Source of the DNA: Neolewinella aquimaris
GTDB lineage: Bacteria; Bacteroidota; Bacteroidia; Chitinophagales; Saprospiraceae
Reading direction: 5' to 3'
NCBI RefSeq assembly: GCF_014197245.1
Contig: NZ_JACIFF010000003.1
Location: forward strand, 124,001 to 188,000
DNA: 64,000 nucleotides
The notes beneath the pieces are model-generated. The model was given only the letters and a program-made list of their open reading frames with translations, was not told the origin of the DNA and did not search any database. The position numbers were made by a program, and so were the translations under genes. Of this stretch, positions 35,657-44,411 are shown piece by piece. Within the stretch, counting starts at the first letter, position 1, and every line of letters begins with the position of its first letter.

Positions 35657-38278
35657 ATGACCGTCGCCCGCCAACTCCTCTGTACTTCCCTGCTGTTCCT
35701 GACCGGCCTGACGACCGCGCAGACCCTGACCGGTCGGGTGACCGACGAGGCTACTGGAGAAGCGCTGCCCTACGCATCCATTTACGTACAGCAGACCGGT
35801 ACCGGTGCGACCACCAACATTGAAGGGCGCTACGAGCTTAAACTGCGGGGAGGGAGCAACACCATCGTCTTTCAGTACCTCGGCTACCAAACGCAGGTGG
35901 TGAACGTGGAGAGCAGCCGCGGATCGCTCGACGTACAACTGCGCACCGAAGCCCTCGATTTGGACCAGGTAGAAGTGCTCAGCGGGGCGGAAGACCTCAG
36001 CTACAGCGTTATCCGTCGGGCCATTGCCAAGGCCGACTACCACCGCAACCAGGTGGACCGTTACACGGCCGACGTGTACCTGAAGGGTAAGGGGAAGGTG
36101 GACAAGATCCCGAAGCTTTACCAAAAGCTGGTGCCGAAGGAGGAGCGGAAGGAGGTTACCGAAATGATCGGCAAGAGCTTCACCAGCGAGACCACCAGCC
36201 GCATCAGCTACACCCGGCCGAATACCTTCACCGAGGAGGTGGTGTCGAAGTACGTCGTGGGGGAAGAGAATTTTTCGGTCAGCGGCTACATCTTTTCTTC
36301 CTTTTACCAGCCCGAAGTGGCCAGCGTGGTAAGTCCGCTCTCGCCCAAATCGTTTGCCTACTACAAATTCGAGCACGAGGGCGTCTTCCTGGACCAGGGA
36401 AAGCTTATCAACAAGATTCGCGTCATACCGCGCAGTCGGGGAGAGGATGTTTTCGAAGGCTACGTCTATATCGTGCAGGACGACTGGGCGCTCCACAGCC
36501 TCGATCTGCGTACCTACGGCATGGGATTCACCATAGACATTAAGGTGAACTACAATGAGGTGGCCGATCGCATCTGGATGCCCACTACCACTACCATCGA
36601 GGGCAGCGGCGGCATCATCGGCATCAAGATCAGTGCCAGCTACATCGCCAGTACGAGCAACTACGACATCGAGCTTAACCCCGATCTCGGGGGCTACGTG
36701 GAGGTCATCGATGAAAAAACCCAGCCGGAGGCGGCCGCCACTACCCGCCGCGAAAACCAGGTAGCCGGCTACGAGGAAACACTCGAATCCGGCGGCGAGC
36801 TCACCCGCAAGGAGCTTATGAAGCTGATGCGCAATTACGAAAAGGAGGAACAGGAAGCCACCGATAAACCCGAGGTGGTGGGCAACTACACCTTTAAGGA
36901 CGACAGCGTAAAGACCATCCGGGACTCGGCCGCCTGGGAGGCCGTGCGGCCCATACCGCTCACGCAGGAGGAAATCGTCGGTTACCGCTATCAGGACAGC
37001 ATTGCCCGGGTGGAGCGGCTTGATTCTATCGCCGAAGCTCGTGGGGAGAAACCGCCGAGTGAAAGCAAGCCAGGAAAAAAGCCGCTGCCCCCCGCCCTGC
37101 GCTTCGACGTGAGCCCCGATCTGCAGTTTAATCCCGTGGAGGGCTACGCCGTGGGAGCGAAATTCACCAAGAACCTGCGCCGGACCGTCGTTGAGGATAC
37201 CAGCAGCCATAAGGTGAAATTCGGCGAGCTCAGTCTGCGCACCCGCTATGGATTTGCGTGGAAACGGGGCAGCTGGGAGCTTGATTACCGCAACTGGACG
37301 AATAAGCAGGGGGCGGGCAAGTACTATATTTCAGGTGGTCGTTACTTGCGGCAGTTCGATGCCAGTCCGGCCATCGACCCCATCCTTAACAGCTTTACGG
37401 CCCTACTGTGGGGGGATAGTTACGTCCGCCTCTACGAGCGAGCATACGGAACGGCGGGCTACAGCAAACGATTCAGCGACGCCTTTAAGTTGGGCGGCTC
37501 CGTCACCTACGAAGACCGCCGCGCCGTCAGGAATACTACCGACCACCGCTGGGGCGGCGAGGATGATTTCGCCTATGCTCCTAACCAGCCCTTTAATGAG
37601 GAGCGGGGTGCCGTGAACCGGGTAGAAAATGCAGCGCTATTGGAGGTCCAGGCGGCCTGGCGGCCGGGGCTCAAATATCTCATCCGCAACGGAAGGAAGC
37701 GTATGATCGAAAATTCCGCGCCGACGCTCGGGTTTCGCGTGCAGACCGGACTGCCCTCCCTGGCGGAGAGTGTGTCCGACTTTACGCTGCTGGAGGCCAG
37801 CTACCGTCACCGCTTCGAAGCCGGGCGAAAGGGAGCGGTCAACTTGCTGATCCGTGGTGGTGCTTTCGTGAGCAATACCTATGTGGACTTCCCCGACTTC
37901 AAGCACTTCGCGACTTCCGAGATCATCCTCACCCGCCTCGACCCCATCGGCAGTTACCGTTTGTTGCCCTACTACCGCAACAGCACCGGAGAGGAGTACG
38001 TGGAGGTCTACGCCCACTACCAGTTTCGCAAACTGCTGCTCACCAACATCTGGCAGCTGCACCTGATGGGACTGAAGGAAGATCTTTTCGTCAACTACCT
38101 CTACACGCCCACCAGCGAGCACTATACCGAGGTGGGCTACTCCCTGGATAACCTGTTGCGGGTGCTGCGTCTGGAATTCGTTACCTCCTTCCGGGACGGC
38201 AAGTACGACGACTTCGGGGTGCGGCTGAGCTTCACGACCACCTTCGGCGGGGGCGATGATGTGGATGATGAGTTTTGA
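35657..38278 (+). CDS. DUF5686 outer-membrane protein with carboxypeptidase-like plug domain
   Basis: An 873-residue outer-membrane protein. ATG 35657 ('MTVARQLLCTSLLFLTGLTTAQ') begins the signal peptide. Residues ~22-110 form a CarboxypepD_reg-like domain ('LTGRVTDEATGEALPYASIYV', 'GRYELKLRGGSNTIVFQYLGY'). The rest is DUF5686: 'YSVIRRAIAKADYHRNQVDRYTADVYLKG', 'FSVSGYIFSSFYQPEV', 'SPLSPKSFAYYKFEHEG' and a C-terminal barrel ending 'FGVRLSFTTTFGGGDD'. The family is widespread in Bacteroidota and uncharacterised; it resembles TonB-dependent receptors without the TonB box. Its stop is followed directly by family A repeats. Confidence 0.9.
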   Translation: MTVARQLLCTSLLFLTGLTTAQTLTGRVTDEATGEALPYASIYVQQTGTGATTNIEGRYELKLRGGSNTIVFQYLGYQTQVVNVESSRGSLDVQLRTEALDLDQVEVLSGAEDLSYSVIRRAIAKADYHRNQVDRYTADVYLKGKGKVDKIPKLYQKLVPKEERKEVTEMIGKSFTSETTSRISYTRPNTFTEEVVSKYVVGEENFSVSGYIFSSFYQPEVASVVSPLSPKSFAYYKFEHEGVFLDQGKLINKIRVIPRSRGEDVFEGYVYIVQDDWALHSLDLRTYGMGFTIDIKVNYNEVADRIWMPTTTTIEGSGGIIGIKISASYIASTSNYDIELNPDLGGYVEVIDEKTQPEAAATTRRENQVAGYEETLESGGELTRKELMKLMRNYEKEEQEATDKPEVVGNYTFKDDSVKTIRDSAAWEAVRPIPLTQEEIVGYRYQDSIARVERLDSIAEARGEKPPSESKPGKKPLPPALRFDVSPDLQFNPVEGYAVGAKFTKNLRRTVVEDTSSHKVKFGELSLRTRYGFAWKRGSWELDYRNWTNKQGAGKYYISGGRYLRQFDASPAIDPILNSFTALLWGDSYVRLYERAYGTAGYSKRFSDAFKLGGSVTYEDRRAVRNTTDHRWGGEDDFAYAPNQPFNEERGAVNRVENAALLEVQAAWRPGLKYLIRNGRKRMIENSAPTLGFRVQTGLPSLAESVSDFTLLEASYRHRFEAGRKGAVNLLIRGGAFVSNTYVDFPDFKHFATSEIILTRLDPIGSYRLLPYYRNSTGEEYVEVYAHYQFRKLLLTNIWQLHLMGLKEDLFVNYLYTPTSEHYTEVGYSLDNLLRVLRLEFVTSFRDGKYDDFGVRLSFTTTFGGGDDVDDEF

Positions 38279-38279
38279 C

Positions 38280-38383
38280 CCTCGTCGGCCCCTCGTCGGC
38301 GCCTCGTCGGCCGACCGAGGAACGAGGCTCGTCCGCCGAGGGCACACCTTCAGTTGGCGGACGAGCGCTGCTCGGCCGACGAC
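38280..38383. repeat. Repeat family A cluster between convergent genes
   Basis: Several cctcgtcggc copies, the palindrome gtcggccgac (38306-38315), cgaggctcgtccgccgagg and ctcggccgacgac lie between the stop of the DUF5686 gene (38278) and the stop of hisH (38386). Almost the entire gap is repeat. Confidence 0.7.
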
Positions 38384-38385
38384 CA

Positions 38386-38976
38386 TCAGACCGCTAAGAA
38401 ATCCCGAATAATTCTTTCCCCCACCTTCGCCGACTTCTCGGGGTGAAACTGGGCGGCGTAGAAGTTATCCTTCCGCAGCATGGCCGCAAATTCCCGCCCG
38501 CAGTAGGTGGTGGTGGCCACGGTATCCGGTCCTGGCTCGACGTAATAGCTGTGGACGTAGTAGCAAAAATCGCCGTCGACCTCCTTGCTGACCCAGTCGT
38601 TGGTGGGAGCGAGTTTCACCTCGTTCCAGCCCATGTGGGGCACCTTGTCGCCGTTGGTGGGGCGAAATTGGTGTACCCGCTCCGGGAAGATGCCGAGGCA
38701 CTCCACGTCGCCCTCTTCGCTGTGGCTGCACAGCAGCTGCATGCCCACGCAAACCCCGAACACCGGCTGGGTGAGGGAGCGAATGAGGTCGGCCAGTCCC
38801 GTTTCGTTTAGGTGCTTCATGGTGGAGGCCGCGTGGCCGACACCGGGGAAGATGACCTTATCGGCCGCGCGGATTTTGGCGGGATCGCTGGTCAGCTCGT
38901 GCTCCACCCCGATGCGCTCGAGTGCGTAGAGGACGGAGCGAATGTTGCCGGCGTTGTAGTCGATTACTGCTACCAT
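38386..38976 (-). CDS. hisH: Imidazole glycerol phosphate synthase glutaminase subunit HisH
   Basis: A 196-residue class I glutamine amidotransferase from ATG 38976 ('MVAVIDYNAGNIRSVLYALERIG'). The nucleophile Cys76 is in 'GVCVGMQLL', and 'QFHPEKS' supplies His and Glu of the triad. 'MGWNEV' and 'YYVHSYYV' are HisH-specific. It makes ammonia for HisF in histidine synthesis. No hisF or other his gene is visible within 25 kb on either side, which is unusual. A TACTTTCG box sits four bases upstream of the ATG, implying a leaderless or very short leader. Confidence 0.93.
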   Translation of the reverse strand: MVAVIDYNAGNIRSVLYALERIGVEHELTSDPAKIRAADKVIFPGVGHAASTMKHLNETGLADLIRSLTQPVFGVCVGMQLLCSHSEEGDVECLGIFPERVHQFRPTNGDKVPHMGWNEVKLAPTNDWVSKEVDGDFCYYVHSYYVEPGPDTVATTTYCGREFAAMLRKDNFYAAQFHPEKSAKVGERIIRDFLAV

Positions 38977-38980
38977 GGGG

Positions 38981-38988
38981 CGAAAGTA
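38981..38988 (-). promoter_or_regulatory. Possible -7 box of hisH
   Basis: TACTTTCG on the minus strand resembles TAnnTTTG and ends 4 nt before ATG 38976. It overlaps the start of a family C repeat (agtacaatgcgg), so this similarity may be partly coincidental. Confidence 0.3.
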
Positions 38989-39163
38989 CAATGCGGCCTC
39001 TGGCCGCGCTGTTCGATGCGGCCTCCCGGCCGCGATAGTACGACGCTGCCTCCGGCAGCGACTTCATCCATTCTGAATAACTAGTCCCGCGCGCTCGGAG
39101 AGCGCCTCGTACTATCGCTGCCCGGAGGCAGCATCGTACCGCCCCGGAGGCAGCATCGTACTA
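38986..39163. repeat. Repeat family C cluster between hisH and mnmG
   Basis: Copies include gtacaatgcggcctctggcc (38986), gatgcggcctcccggccgcg (39016), gtacgacgctgcctccggca (39039), ctgcccggaggcagcatcgt (39119) and ccccggaggcagcatcgtac (39140). The last supplies, on the minus strand, the mnmG stop TAG (39163-39161) as TAGTACGATGC. The whole gap is repeat. Confidence 0.75.
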
Positions 39164-41026
39164 CCGGCCGAGATGCACCAGCAGCACACTCACGTCCGCC
39201 GGGCTCACCCCGCTGATGCGACTGGCCTGGCCGATGGTCACCGGCTTGAGCTTATTCAGTTTTTGGCGGGCCTCCTTTGAGAGGGCGGTGAGCTGCTCGT
39301 AGTCGAAGGCCTTGCCCAACTTGATGCCCTCCAGGCGGCTCATCTTCTCGACGGCCTGCCGCTCGCGCTCGATGTAGCCTTCGTACTTGAGGGTGACTTC
39401 GGCCAGATTGACGGTCTCGGCATCGTAGGGAGTGAGGAAGTCGCGCAGGGCGGGCACGGCATCGGCCATTCCCTCCAGGCTTACGCCAGGACGGGCGAGG
39501 ATGGAATCCAGTTTTACGCCCTGCTTCAGGGAGGCGGTACCGACGCTCTCGAGGTAGCCGTTGATCTGCTCCGGGGTGATGCTGTGCTGACGGAGCTCAC
39601 CGGAAATGTCCGCTACTCCTGCCCGTTTACTTTGCACCCGCGCTATGCGGCCATCCATGTCACGTACGCCTAGTGCGGCGGCCATGGGGGTAAGACGGAG
39701 GTCGGCATCGTCCTGCCGCAGGAGGATGCGGTACTCGGCCCGGCTGGTAAACATGCGGTAGGGCTCCTCGGTGCCCTTATTAATAAGGTCGTCGATGAGC
39801 ACGCCGATGTAGGCATCGCTGCGCCGCAGGATGAAGGGATCGCGTTCCTGAACGGCCAGTGCCGCGTTCATACCCGCGATGAGGCCCTGGCAGCCCGCTT
39901 CCTCGTAACCGGTGGTGCCGTTGATCTGTCCGGCGAAGAAAAGGCCGTCGACCAGCCGCGTCTCCAGGGTAGGGCCGAGCTGGGTGGGCGGGAAAAAGTC
40001 GTACTCGATGGCGTAGCCGGGACGGAACATCTTCATGTTCTCGAAGCCGCGCACCTTGCGCAGGGCCTTATACTGTACATCCTCCGGCAGACTGGAGCTG
40101 AAGCCGTTCACGTAGATCTCGCAGGTGTTGCGGCCCTCCGGCTCCACGAACAACTGGTGCTGGTCGCGGCCGGCGAAGCGGTCGATCTTGTCTTCGATAC
40201 TGGGGCAGTAGCGGGGCCCGAGTCCCTGGATGCGGCCGTTGAACATGGGGCTGCGGTCGAAGCCCTCGCGCAGGGTTTCGTGCACTTCCGGACTGGTGTA
40301 GGTCACGTGGCAGGGCAGCTGATCGGTCAGCGGCGGGGTATCGGTATAGCTGAAGCGGCCGGGATTTTCGTCGCCGTGCTGCACCGTCATGGCGCTATAA
40401 TCGAGGGTACGGCCGTCGAGGCGGGCGGGGGTGCCGGTCTTCATGCGGCCAGCCTCGAAGCCGAGTTCCTTTAATTGTTCGGTAAGGCCGGTGGCCGATC
40501 GCTCTCCGGCCCTTCCACCGCCAAACTGTTTTTCGCCGATGTGGATGGTGCCGTTAAGGAAGGTGCCGTTGGTAAGCACCACCGACTTGCCGGGAATCTC
40601 CATACCGAGGCCGGTCCTCACGCCCTCAATCCTTCCATCCTTCACCACCAGACCAACGACCATCTCCTGCCAAAAATCAATATTCGGGTGGGCTTCCAGT
40701 TTTTCGCGCCAGTTCAGGGCGAAGGCCATGCGGTCACTCTGGGCGCGCGGGCTCCACATGGCGGGTCCCTTGCTTAGGTTGAGGAGGCGGAACTGCACCA
40801 TGGTCTCGTCGGTCACGATGCCGGAGTAGCCGCCGAGGGCGTCGATCTCACGTACGATCTGTCCTTTACCGACACCGCCCATGGCCGGGTTGCAGCTCAT
40901 TTGGGCGATCGTCTGCATGTTCATGGTGGCCAGGAGTACCTTGGCGCCCAGGTTGGCCGCAGCGACGGCAGCCTCACAGCCGGCGTGACCGGCACCGACC
41001 ACAATGACGTCGTAGGTAGGAAACAT
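39161..41026 (-). CDS. mnmG: tRNA uridine-5-carboxymethylaminomethyl synthesis enzyme MnmG
   Basis: A 621-residue FAD protein that with MnmE installs cmnm5 groups at wobble U34 of certain tRNAs. The dinucleotide-binding motif is 'VVGAGHAGCEAAVAAANLG' at the N-terminus. Family signatures include 'SCNPAMGGVGKGQIVREIDALGG', 'MKTGTPARLDGRTLDYSAM', 'QLFVEPEGRNTCEIYVNGFSSSLP' and 'GQINGTTGYEEAGCQGLIAG'. The C-terminal helical domain ends with 'TIGQASRISGVSPADVSVLLVHLGR'. Length is standard. mnmE is not in view. Confidence 0.97.
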   Translation of the reverse strand: MFPTYDVIVVGAGHAGCEAAVAAANLGAKVLLATMNMQTIAQMSCNPAMGGVGKGQIVREIDALGGYSGIVTDETMVQFRLLNLSKGPAMWSPRAQSDRMAFALNWREKLEAHPNIDFWQEMVVGLVVKDGRIEGVRTGLGMEIPGKSVVLTNGTFLNGTIHIGEKQFGGGRAGERSATGLTEQLKELGFEAGRMKTGTPARLDGRTLDYSAMTVQHGDENPGRFSYTDTPPLTDQLPCHVTYTSPEVHETLREGFDRSPMFNGRIQGLGPRYCPSIEDKIDRFAGRDQHQLFVEPEGRNTCEIYVNGFSSSLPEDVQYKALRKVRGFENMKMFRPGYAIEYDFFPPTQLGPTLETRLVDGLFFAGQINGTTGYEEAGCQGLIAGMNAALAVQERDPFILRRSDAYIGVLIDDLINKGTEEPYRMFTSRAEYRILLRQDDADLRLTPMAAALGVRDMDGRIARVQSKRAGVADISGELRQHSITPEQINGYLESVGTASLKQGVKLDSILARPGVSLEGMADAVPALRDFLTPYDAETVNLAEVTLKYEGYIERERQAVEKMSRLEGIKLGKAFDYEQLTALSKEARQKLNKLKPVTIGQASRISGVSPADVSVLLVHLGR

Positions 41027-41069
41027 AATTTTCGGTTTGGCGGAGTGTTACTAACGCGCGGTAAACGCA

Positions 41070-41077
41070 CAAAGTTA
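41070..41077 (-). promoter_or_regulatory. -7 promoter box of mnmG
   Basis: TAACTTTG on the minus strand, 43 nt before ATG 41026, is an exact TAnnTTTG match. It sits in the 280-bp divergent gap between mnmG and nqrA. Confidence 0.5.
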
Positions 41078-41221
41078 CGGTTTTCATTAGGGCGGGCGCG
41101 CGGGTGCCGGGCAAACCCGTAAAGCAGGGTTGAGTGGTGGGGCGATTAATTATACAAAATCTAAATAAGGCCCAATACTTAACAAGCGTAGGCTTGGGTG
41201 GCCTAGATGTTGCCGATGTCG

Positions 41222-41229
41222 TAACTTTG
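41222..41229 (+). promoter_or_regulatory. -7 promoter box of the nqr operon
   Basis: TAACTTTG on the plus strand is an exact TAnnTTTG match, 77 nt before ATG 41307. A ttg at 41194 is a poor -33 candidate (25-bp spacing). The gap 41027-41306 otherwise shows no gene. Confidence 0.5.
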
Positions 41230-41306
41230 CCGCAATTCCCAAAAGTCAGGTAAATTGACCGACTTTTGATCTCTTTCGGCTTACCCCAGTCGAGTCAACC
41301 GTAACA

Positions 41307-42935
41307 ATGCATACCCCGCGTATGAATAATTTTAAGAGACCGGCCGGCCTATCTTTACTGCTACTTGCCGCGGTATCGCTTCAGTCGCAGTCATCGATGT
41401 CCGGTGGGAACCTGGTCTTCTACGGCCTTGCCGCCCTGGCGCTCCTCATTTTCTTCTACATCGTGGTTAGCGTGGCCGATAACTTCATGGTCATCGAGTC
41501 AAAGCAGATGGGTCTCGACGATGAGAACCGTGCCGGACTGTTCCCCGATTTCCGGCAGATGTTCGCAAGCAAGAAACCCGGCTACCTGAAGGAAGCACAC
41601 GTATACACCCTCACCAAGGGATACGATATCCCGATGGACGGCGAACCCCAGGAAACCATCCGCGACGCCAAGGTGACCCGCTTCGCCATTTCACCCCCCG
41701 ACTTCTTCGGCCTGCGCCCCATTCCCAAACTGCTGGTCGAGGAAGGCGACGTAGTGAAAGCCGGCGATCCGGTTTTCTTCGACAAGCAACTCTCGCGCAT
41801 CAAGTTCGCCGCTCCCGTCTCCGGTGAGGTGATCTCGGTGACTCGCGGACTGAAGCGCTCCATTTCCGAAATCGTCATTCTGGCCGATAAGGAACAGGAA
41901 AGCCGCAGCTACGAACTGCCCGCCGCCGGTGCCTCCCGCGAGGAGTTGGTAGAATTTCTGCTGGAAAGCGGTGCCTGGCCATGTATCCGCCAGCGTCCCT
42001 ACAATTTGGTCGCGAACCCCGACGTGGTGCCCCGCGACATCTTTGTCTCGACCTTCGACACCTCCCCCGTCGGCCCTAATCTGAACCTTACCGTACGTGG
42101 ACGTATGGATGTCTTCCAGGCCGGCGTCAACGTACTGCGTCGCCTGACGCCCGGTCTTGTTTACCTCGGCCTCGATGGTCGCGGCGAATCGGACTCCCCC
42201 TTTGCCGCCGTCTCCGGAGCCGAGAAGCGTTACTTCCGTGGTGCCCACCCGGCCGGCAACGTTGGCGTACAAATTCACCACATCCACCCCTGCGGCGTAG
42301 GTGAGAACACCGTCTGGACCCTTGGTGTGGAAGAAGTACTTCTGCTCGGCGAACTCTTCCAGCACGGACGCTACGACACTACCCGCCTGGTGGCCATCTC
42401 CGGTGGTTCCTTCAGCGACCCGAGCTACGTTCGCACCCGGGCCGGTGCCAACATCGGCGAGCTGATCGCCGGCCAGACCCTGGAGCCGAACTCGCGCATC
42501 ATCAGTGGCGACGTGCTCTCCGGTATCCAGAAGTCGGAGGAAGGCTTTTTGGGCTTCTTCGACAACCAGGTCACCGCAATTCCCGAGGGTAACGAAGCCG
42601 AAGTGTTCGGCTGGTTGCTGCCCCTCAAGCCGCGGGCGTCCATCTCCCCCACCATTCCGGTGCTGAGTGATAATATCCACATCACCACCAACAGCCACGG
42701 GGAGAAGCGGGCCTTCGTGGTCAACAACGATTACGAACAGGTGATGCCGATGGATATCTACCTGACCCAACTGATGAAATCCATCATCGTCAACGACCTC
42801 GAGAGCATGGAAGGGTTGGGCATTTACGAGCTCGTTCCGGAAGATGTAGCGCTGGCGGAGTTCGCCTGCGTGAGCAAACAACCCCTGCAACAGATATTGC
42901 GTCAGGGGCATGACACGATGATCGCCCAGGGATAA
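41307..42935 (+). CDS. nqrA: Na+-NQR subunit A with extra membrane-spanning N-terminus
   Basis: A 542-residue NqrA (537 if ATG 41322 is used). From about residue 100 it is ordinary NqrA: 'LTKGYDIPMDGEPQETI' (the usual N-terminus), 'ISPPDFFGLRPIPKLLVEEGD', 'IRQRPYNLVANP' and 'GAHPAGNVGVQIHHIHP'. The first ~100 residues are extra: a hydrophobic segment (13-25), a second strongly hydrophobic helix (35-57, 'NLVFYGLAALALLIFFYIVV') and a charged link. Canonical NqrA (about 446 residues) is a peripheral cytoplasmic subunit without such helices. The order of charges fits a hairpin or cleaved signal plus anchor, leaving the NqrA body in the cytoplasm. It is first in the nqrABCDEF operon. Confidence 0.93.
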   Translation: MHTPRMNNFKRPAGLSLLLLAAVSLQSQSSMSGGNLVFYGLAALALLIFFYIVVSVADNFMVIESKQMGLDDENRAGLFPDFRQMFASKKPGYLKEAHVYTLTKGYDIPMDGEPQETIRDAKVTRFAISPPDFFGLRPIPKLLVEEGDVVKAGDPVFFDKQLSRIKFAAPVSGEVISVTRGLKRSISEIVILADKEQESRSYELPAAGASREELVEFLLESGAWPCIRQRPYNLVANPDVVPRDIFVSTFDTSPVGPNLNLTVRGRMDVFQAGVNVLRRLTPGLVYLGLDGRGESDSPFAAVSGAEKRYFRGAHPAGNVGVQIHHIHPCGVGENTVWTLGVEEVLLLGELFQHGRYDTTRLVAISGGSFSDPSYVRTRAGANIGELIAGQTLEPNSRIISGDVLSGIQKSEEGFLGFFDNQVTAIPEGNEAEVFGWLLPLKPRASISPTIPVLSDNIHITTNSHGEKRAFVVNNDYEQVMPMDIYLTQLMKSIIVNDLESMEGLGIYELVPEDVALAEFACVSKQPLQQILRQGHDTMIAQG

Positions 42936-42947
42936 CTATAAAATAAA

Positions 42948-42972
42948 CGGACTGTTTGAATTCAGCAGTCCG
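42948..42972 (+). other. Hairpin between nqrA and nqrB
   Basis: cggactg and cagtccg (7-bp arms, 11-nt loop) lie in the 54-bp gap after nqrA. There is no U-tract, so it is more likely an mRNA processing or stability element than a terminator (inference). Confidence 0.45.
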
Positions 42973-42989
42973 CAACTATAAAGCTTGAC

Positions 42990-44393
42990 ATGAAAGCATT
43001 GCACGATTTTGTTAAGAAGTTTGAGCCGGATCACGGGACTTCCCCCTTCCTGCACACGACTTACGACGCTTTCTATACCTTCCTCTTCCAGCCACCCGCC
43101 GTCACCCAGGGTGGCGTGCACGTACGCGACGGCATGGACCTTAAGCGCCAGATGGTGTGGGTCGTGCTTGCCCTGCAGGTGCTTTACATCTTCGGTACCT
43201 GGAACATCGGCCAGCAGCACTTTTCGGCGCTGGGCCAGCACACCGGCCTGCTGGAGGGCTTTCACCTTAAGATCGTGTACGGCCTGATTCAGGTCATTCC
43301 GATTTTCATCGTCACCCACGTGGTCGGTCTCGGTATCGAGTTTCTCTACGCGGCCAAGAAGGGCCACTCCGTGGAGGAGGGCTTTCTGGTTTCCGGTGCC
43401 CTGATTCCCCTCATCATGCCTCCCGATATTCCCCTGTGGATCCTGGCCGTCTCGGTGGCCTTTGCCGTTATTCTCGGTAAGGAAGCCTTCGGTGGCACGG
43501 GCATGAACATCTGGAACATCGCACTGCTGGCGCGGGTCTTCATCTTCTTCGCTTACCCCACGACCATATCTGGTGACGAAGTATGGATCAGCGGTATCGA
43601 AAAGATCGATGTAGGCGTTTACGCCAGCGAGGCTTACAACTTCGTGCACCACGGCTTCGACTGGATCTTCGCCGGCCTGGGTTGGAATACCTTCGGTCAG
43701 GGCGGCACGCTGGTCGCTGACGGCTTCACCGGGGCAACGCCACTGGGTATTGCCGCCAAAGAAGGCTGGGAGGGCGTATCGGCCGTTTATACTCAGAGTG
43801 AAATCTTCTGGGGCACGATTCCCGGTTCCATCGGTGAGTCGAGCGTACCGCTGATCCTCTTCGGTATGGCCTTCATCATGTTTACCCGCATTGCCGACTA
43901 CCGCATCATCGTCGGTGGAATCATCGGACTGCTGGTTGCCGGCTTCATGCTCAATGCCATTGCTCCCGCCGAGCTGACCGAGGACACCCCCGGTATCTTC
44001 AAGTTTATGGCCATTCACCCGCTGCGGCAGATGATCATGGGCAGCTTCCTCTTCGCCATCACCTTCATGGCCACCGATCCGGTCAGTAGCGCCGACACCC
44101 CGACCGGCAAGTGGATTTACGGATTCCTGATCGCCTTCATCGGCCTGATTATTCGGGTACTCAACCCGGCCTATCCCGAGGGCTGGATGCTTTCCATCCT
44201 GCTGCTCAACACCTTCGCTCCCCTGATCGACCACTACGTGTACCAGGCTAACATCAAGCGTCGTGCCAAGCGCACCTCGGAGATGGCTAAGACCCGCGAC
44301 GAACTGATCACCAAGCGGAACGACGACGTGGAGATCTTCACCCCCCAGAATGCCGAAGGCTACCGACCCGTCGGTAACGTAGGGAACTACTAA
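42990..44393 (+). CDS. nqrB: Na+-NQR subunit B
   Basis: A 467-residue integral membrane subunit. It carries covalent FMN on a threonine of the S/T-G-A-T motif, here 'DGFTGATPLG' with Thr250. About ten hydrophobic helices are visible ('WVVLALQVLYIFG', 'IFIVTHVVGLGIEFLYA', 'FLVSGALIPLIMPPDIPLWILAVSVAFAVIL', 'KWIYGFLIAFIGLIIRVL'). The protein is longer than the usual ~412 residues, with inserts around 195-245. It takes electrons on to riboflavin and quinone while Na+ is pumped. 54 bp after nqrA and 18 bp before nqrC. Confidence 0.96.
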   Translation: MKALHDFVKKFEPDHGTSPFLHTTYDAFYTFLFQPPAVTQGGVHVRDGMDLKRQMVWVVLALQVLYIFGTWNIGQQHFSALGQHTGLLEGFHLKIVYGLIQVIPIFIVTHVVGLGIEFLYAAKKGHSVEEGFLVSGALIPLIMPPDIPLWILAVSVAFAVILGKEAFGGTGMNIWNIALLARVFIFFAYPTTISGDEVWISGIEKIDVGVYASEAYNFVHHGFDWIFAGLGWNTFGQGGTLVADGFTGATPLGIAAKEGWEGVSAVYTQSEIFWGTIPGSIGESSVPLILFGMAFIMFTRIADYRIIVGGIIGLLVAGFMLNAIAPAELTEDTPGIFKFMAIHPLRQMIMGSFLFAITFMATDPVSSADTPTGKWIYGFLIAFIGLIIRVLNPAYPEGWMLSILLLNTFAPLIDHYVYQANIKRRAKRTSEMAKTRDELITKRNDDVEIFTPQNAEGYRPVGNVGNY

Positions 44394-44411
44394 CCTAAAT
44401 ATCACTCGACC

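Noticed and set aside
35594-37210. 538-codon frame antisense to the DUF5686 gene
   Set aside because: The plus-strand gene has a signal peptide and clear domains; the antisense product is low-information.
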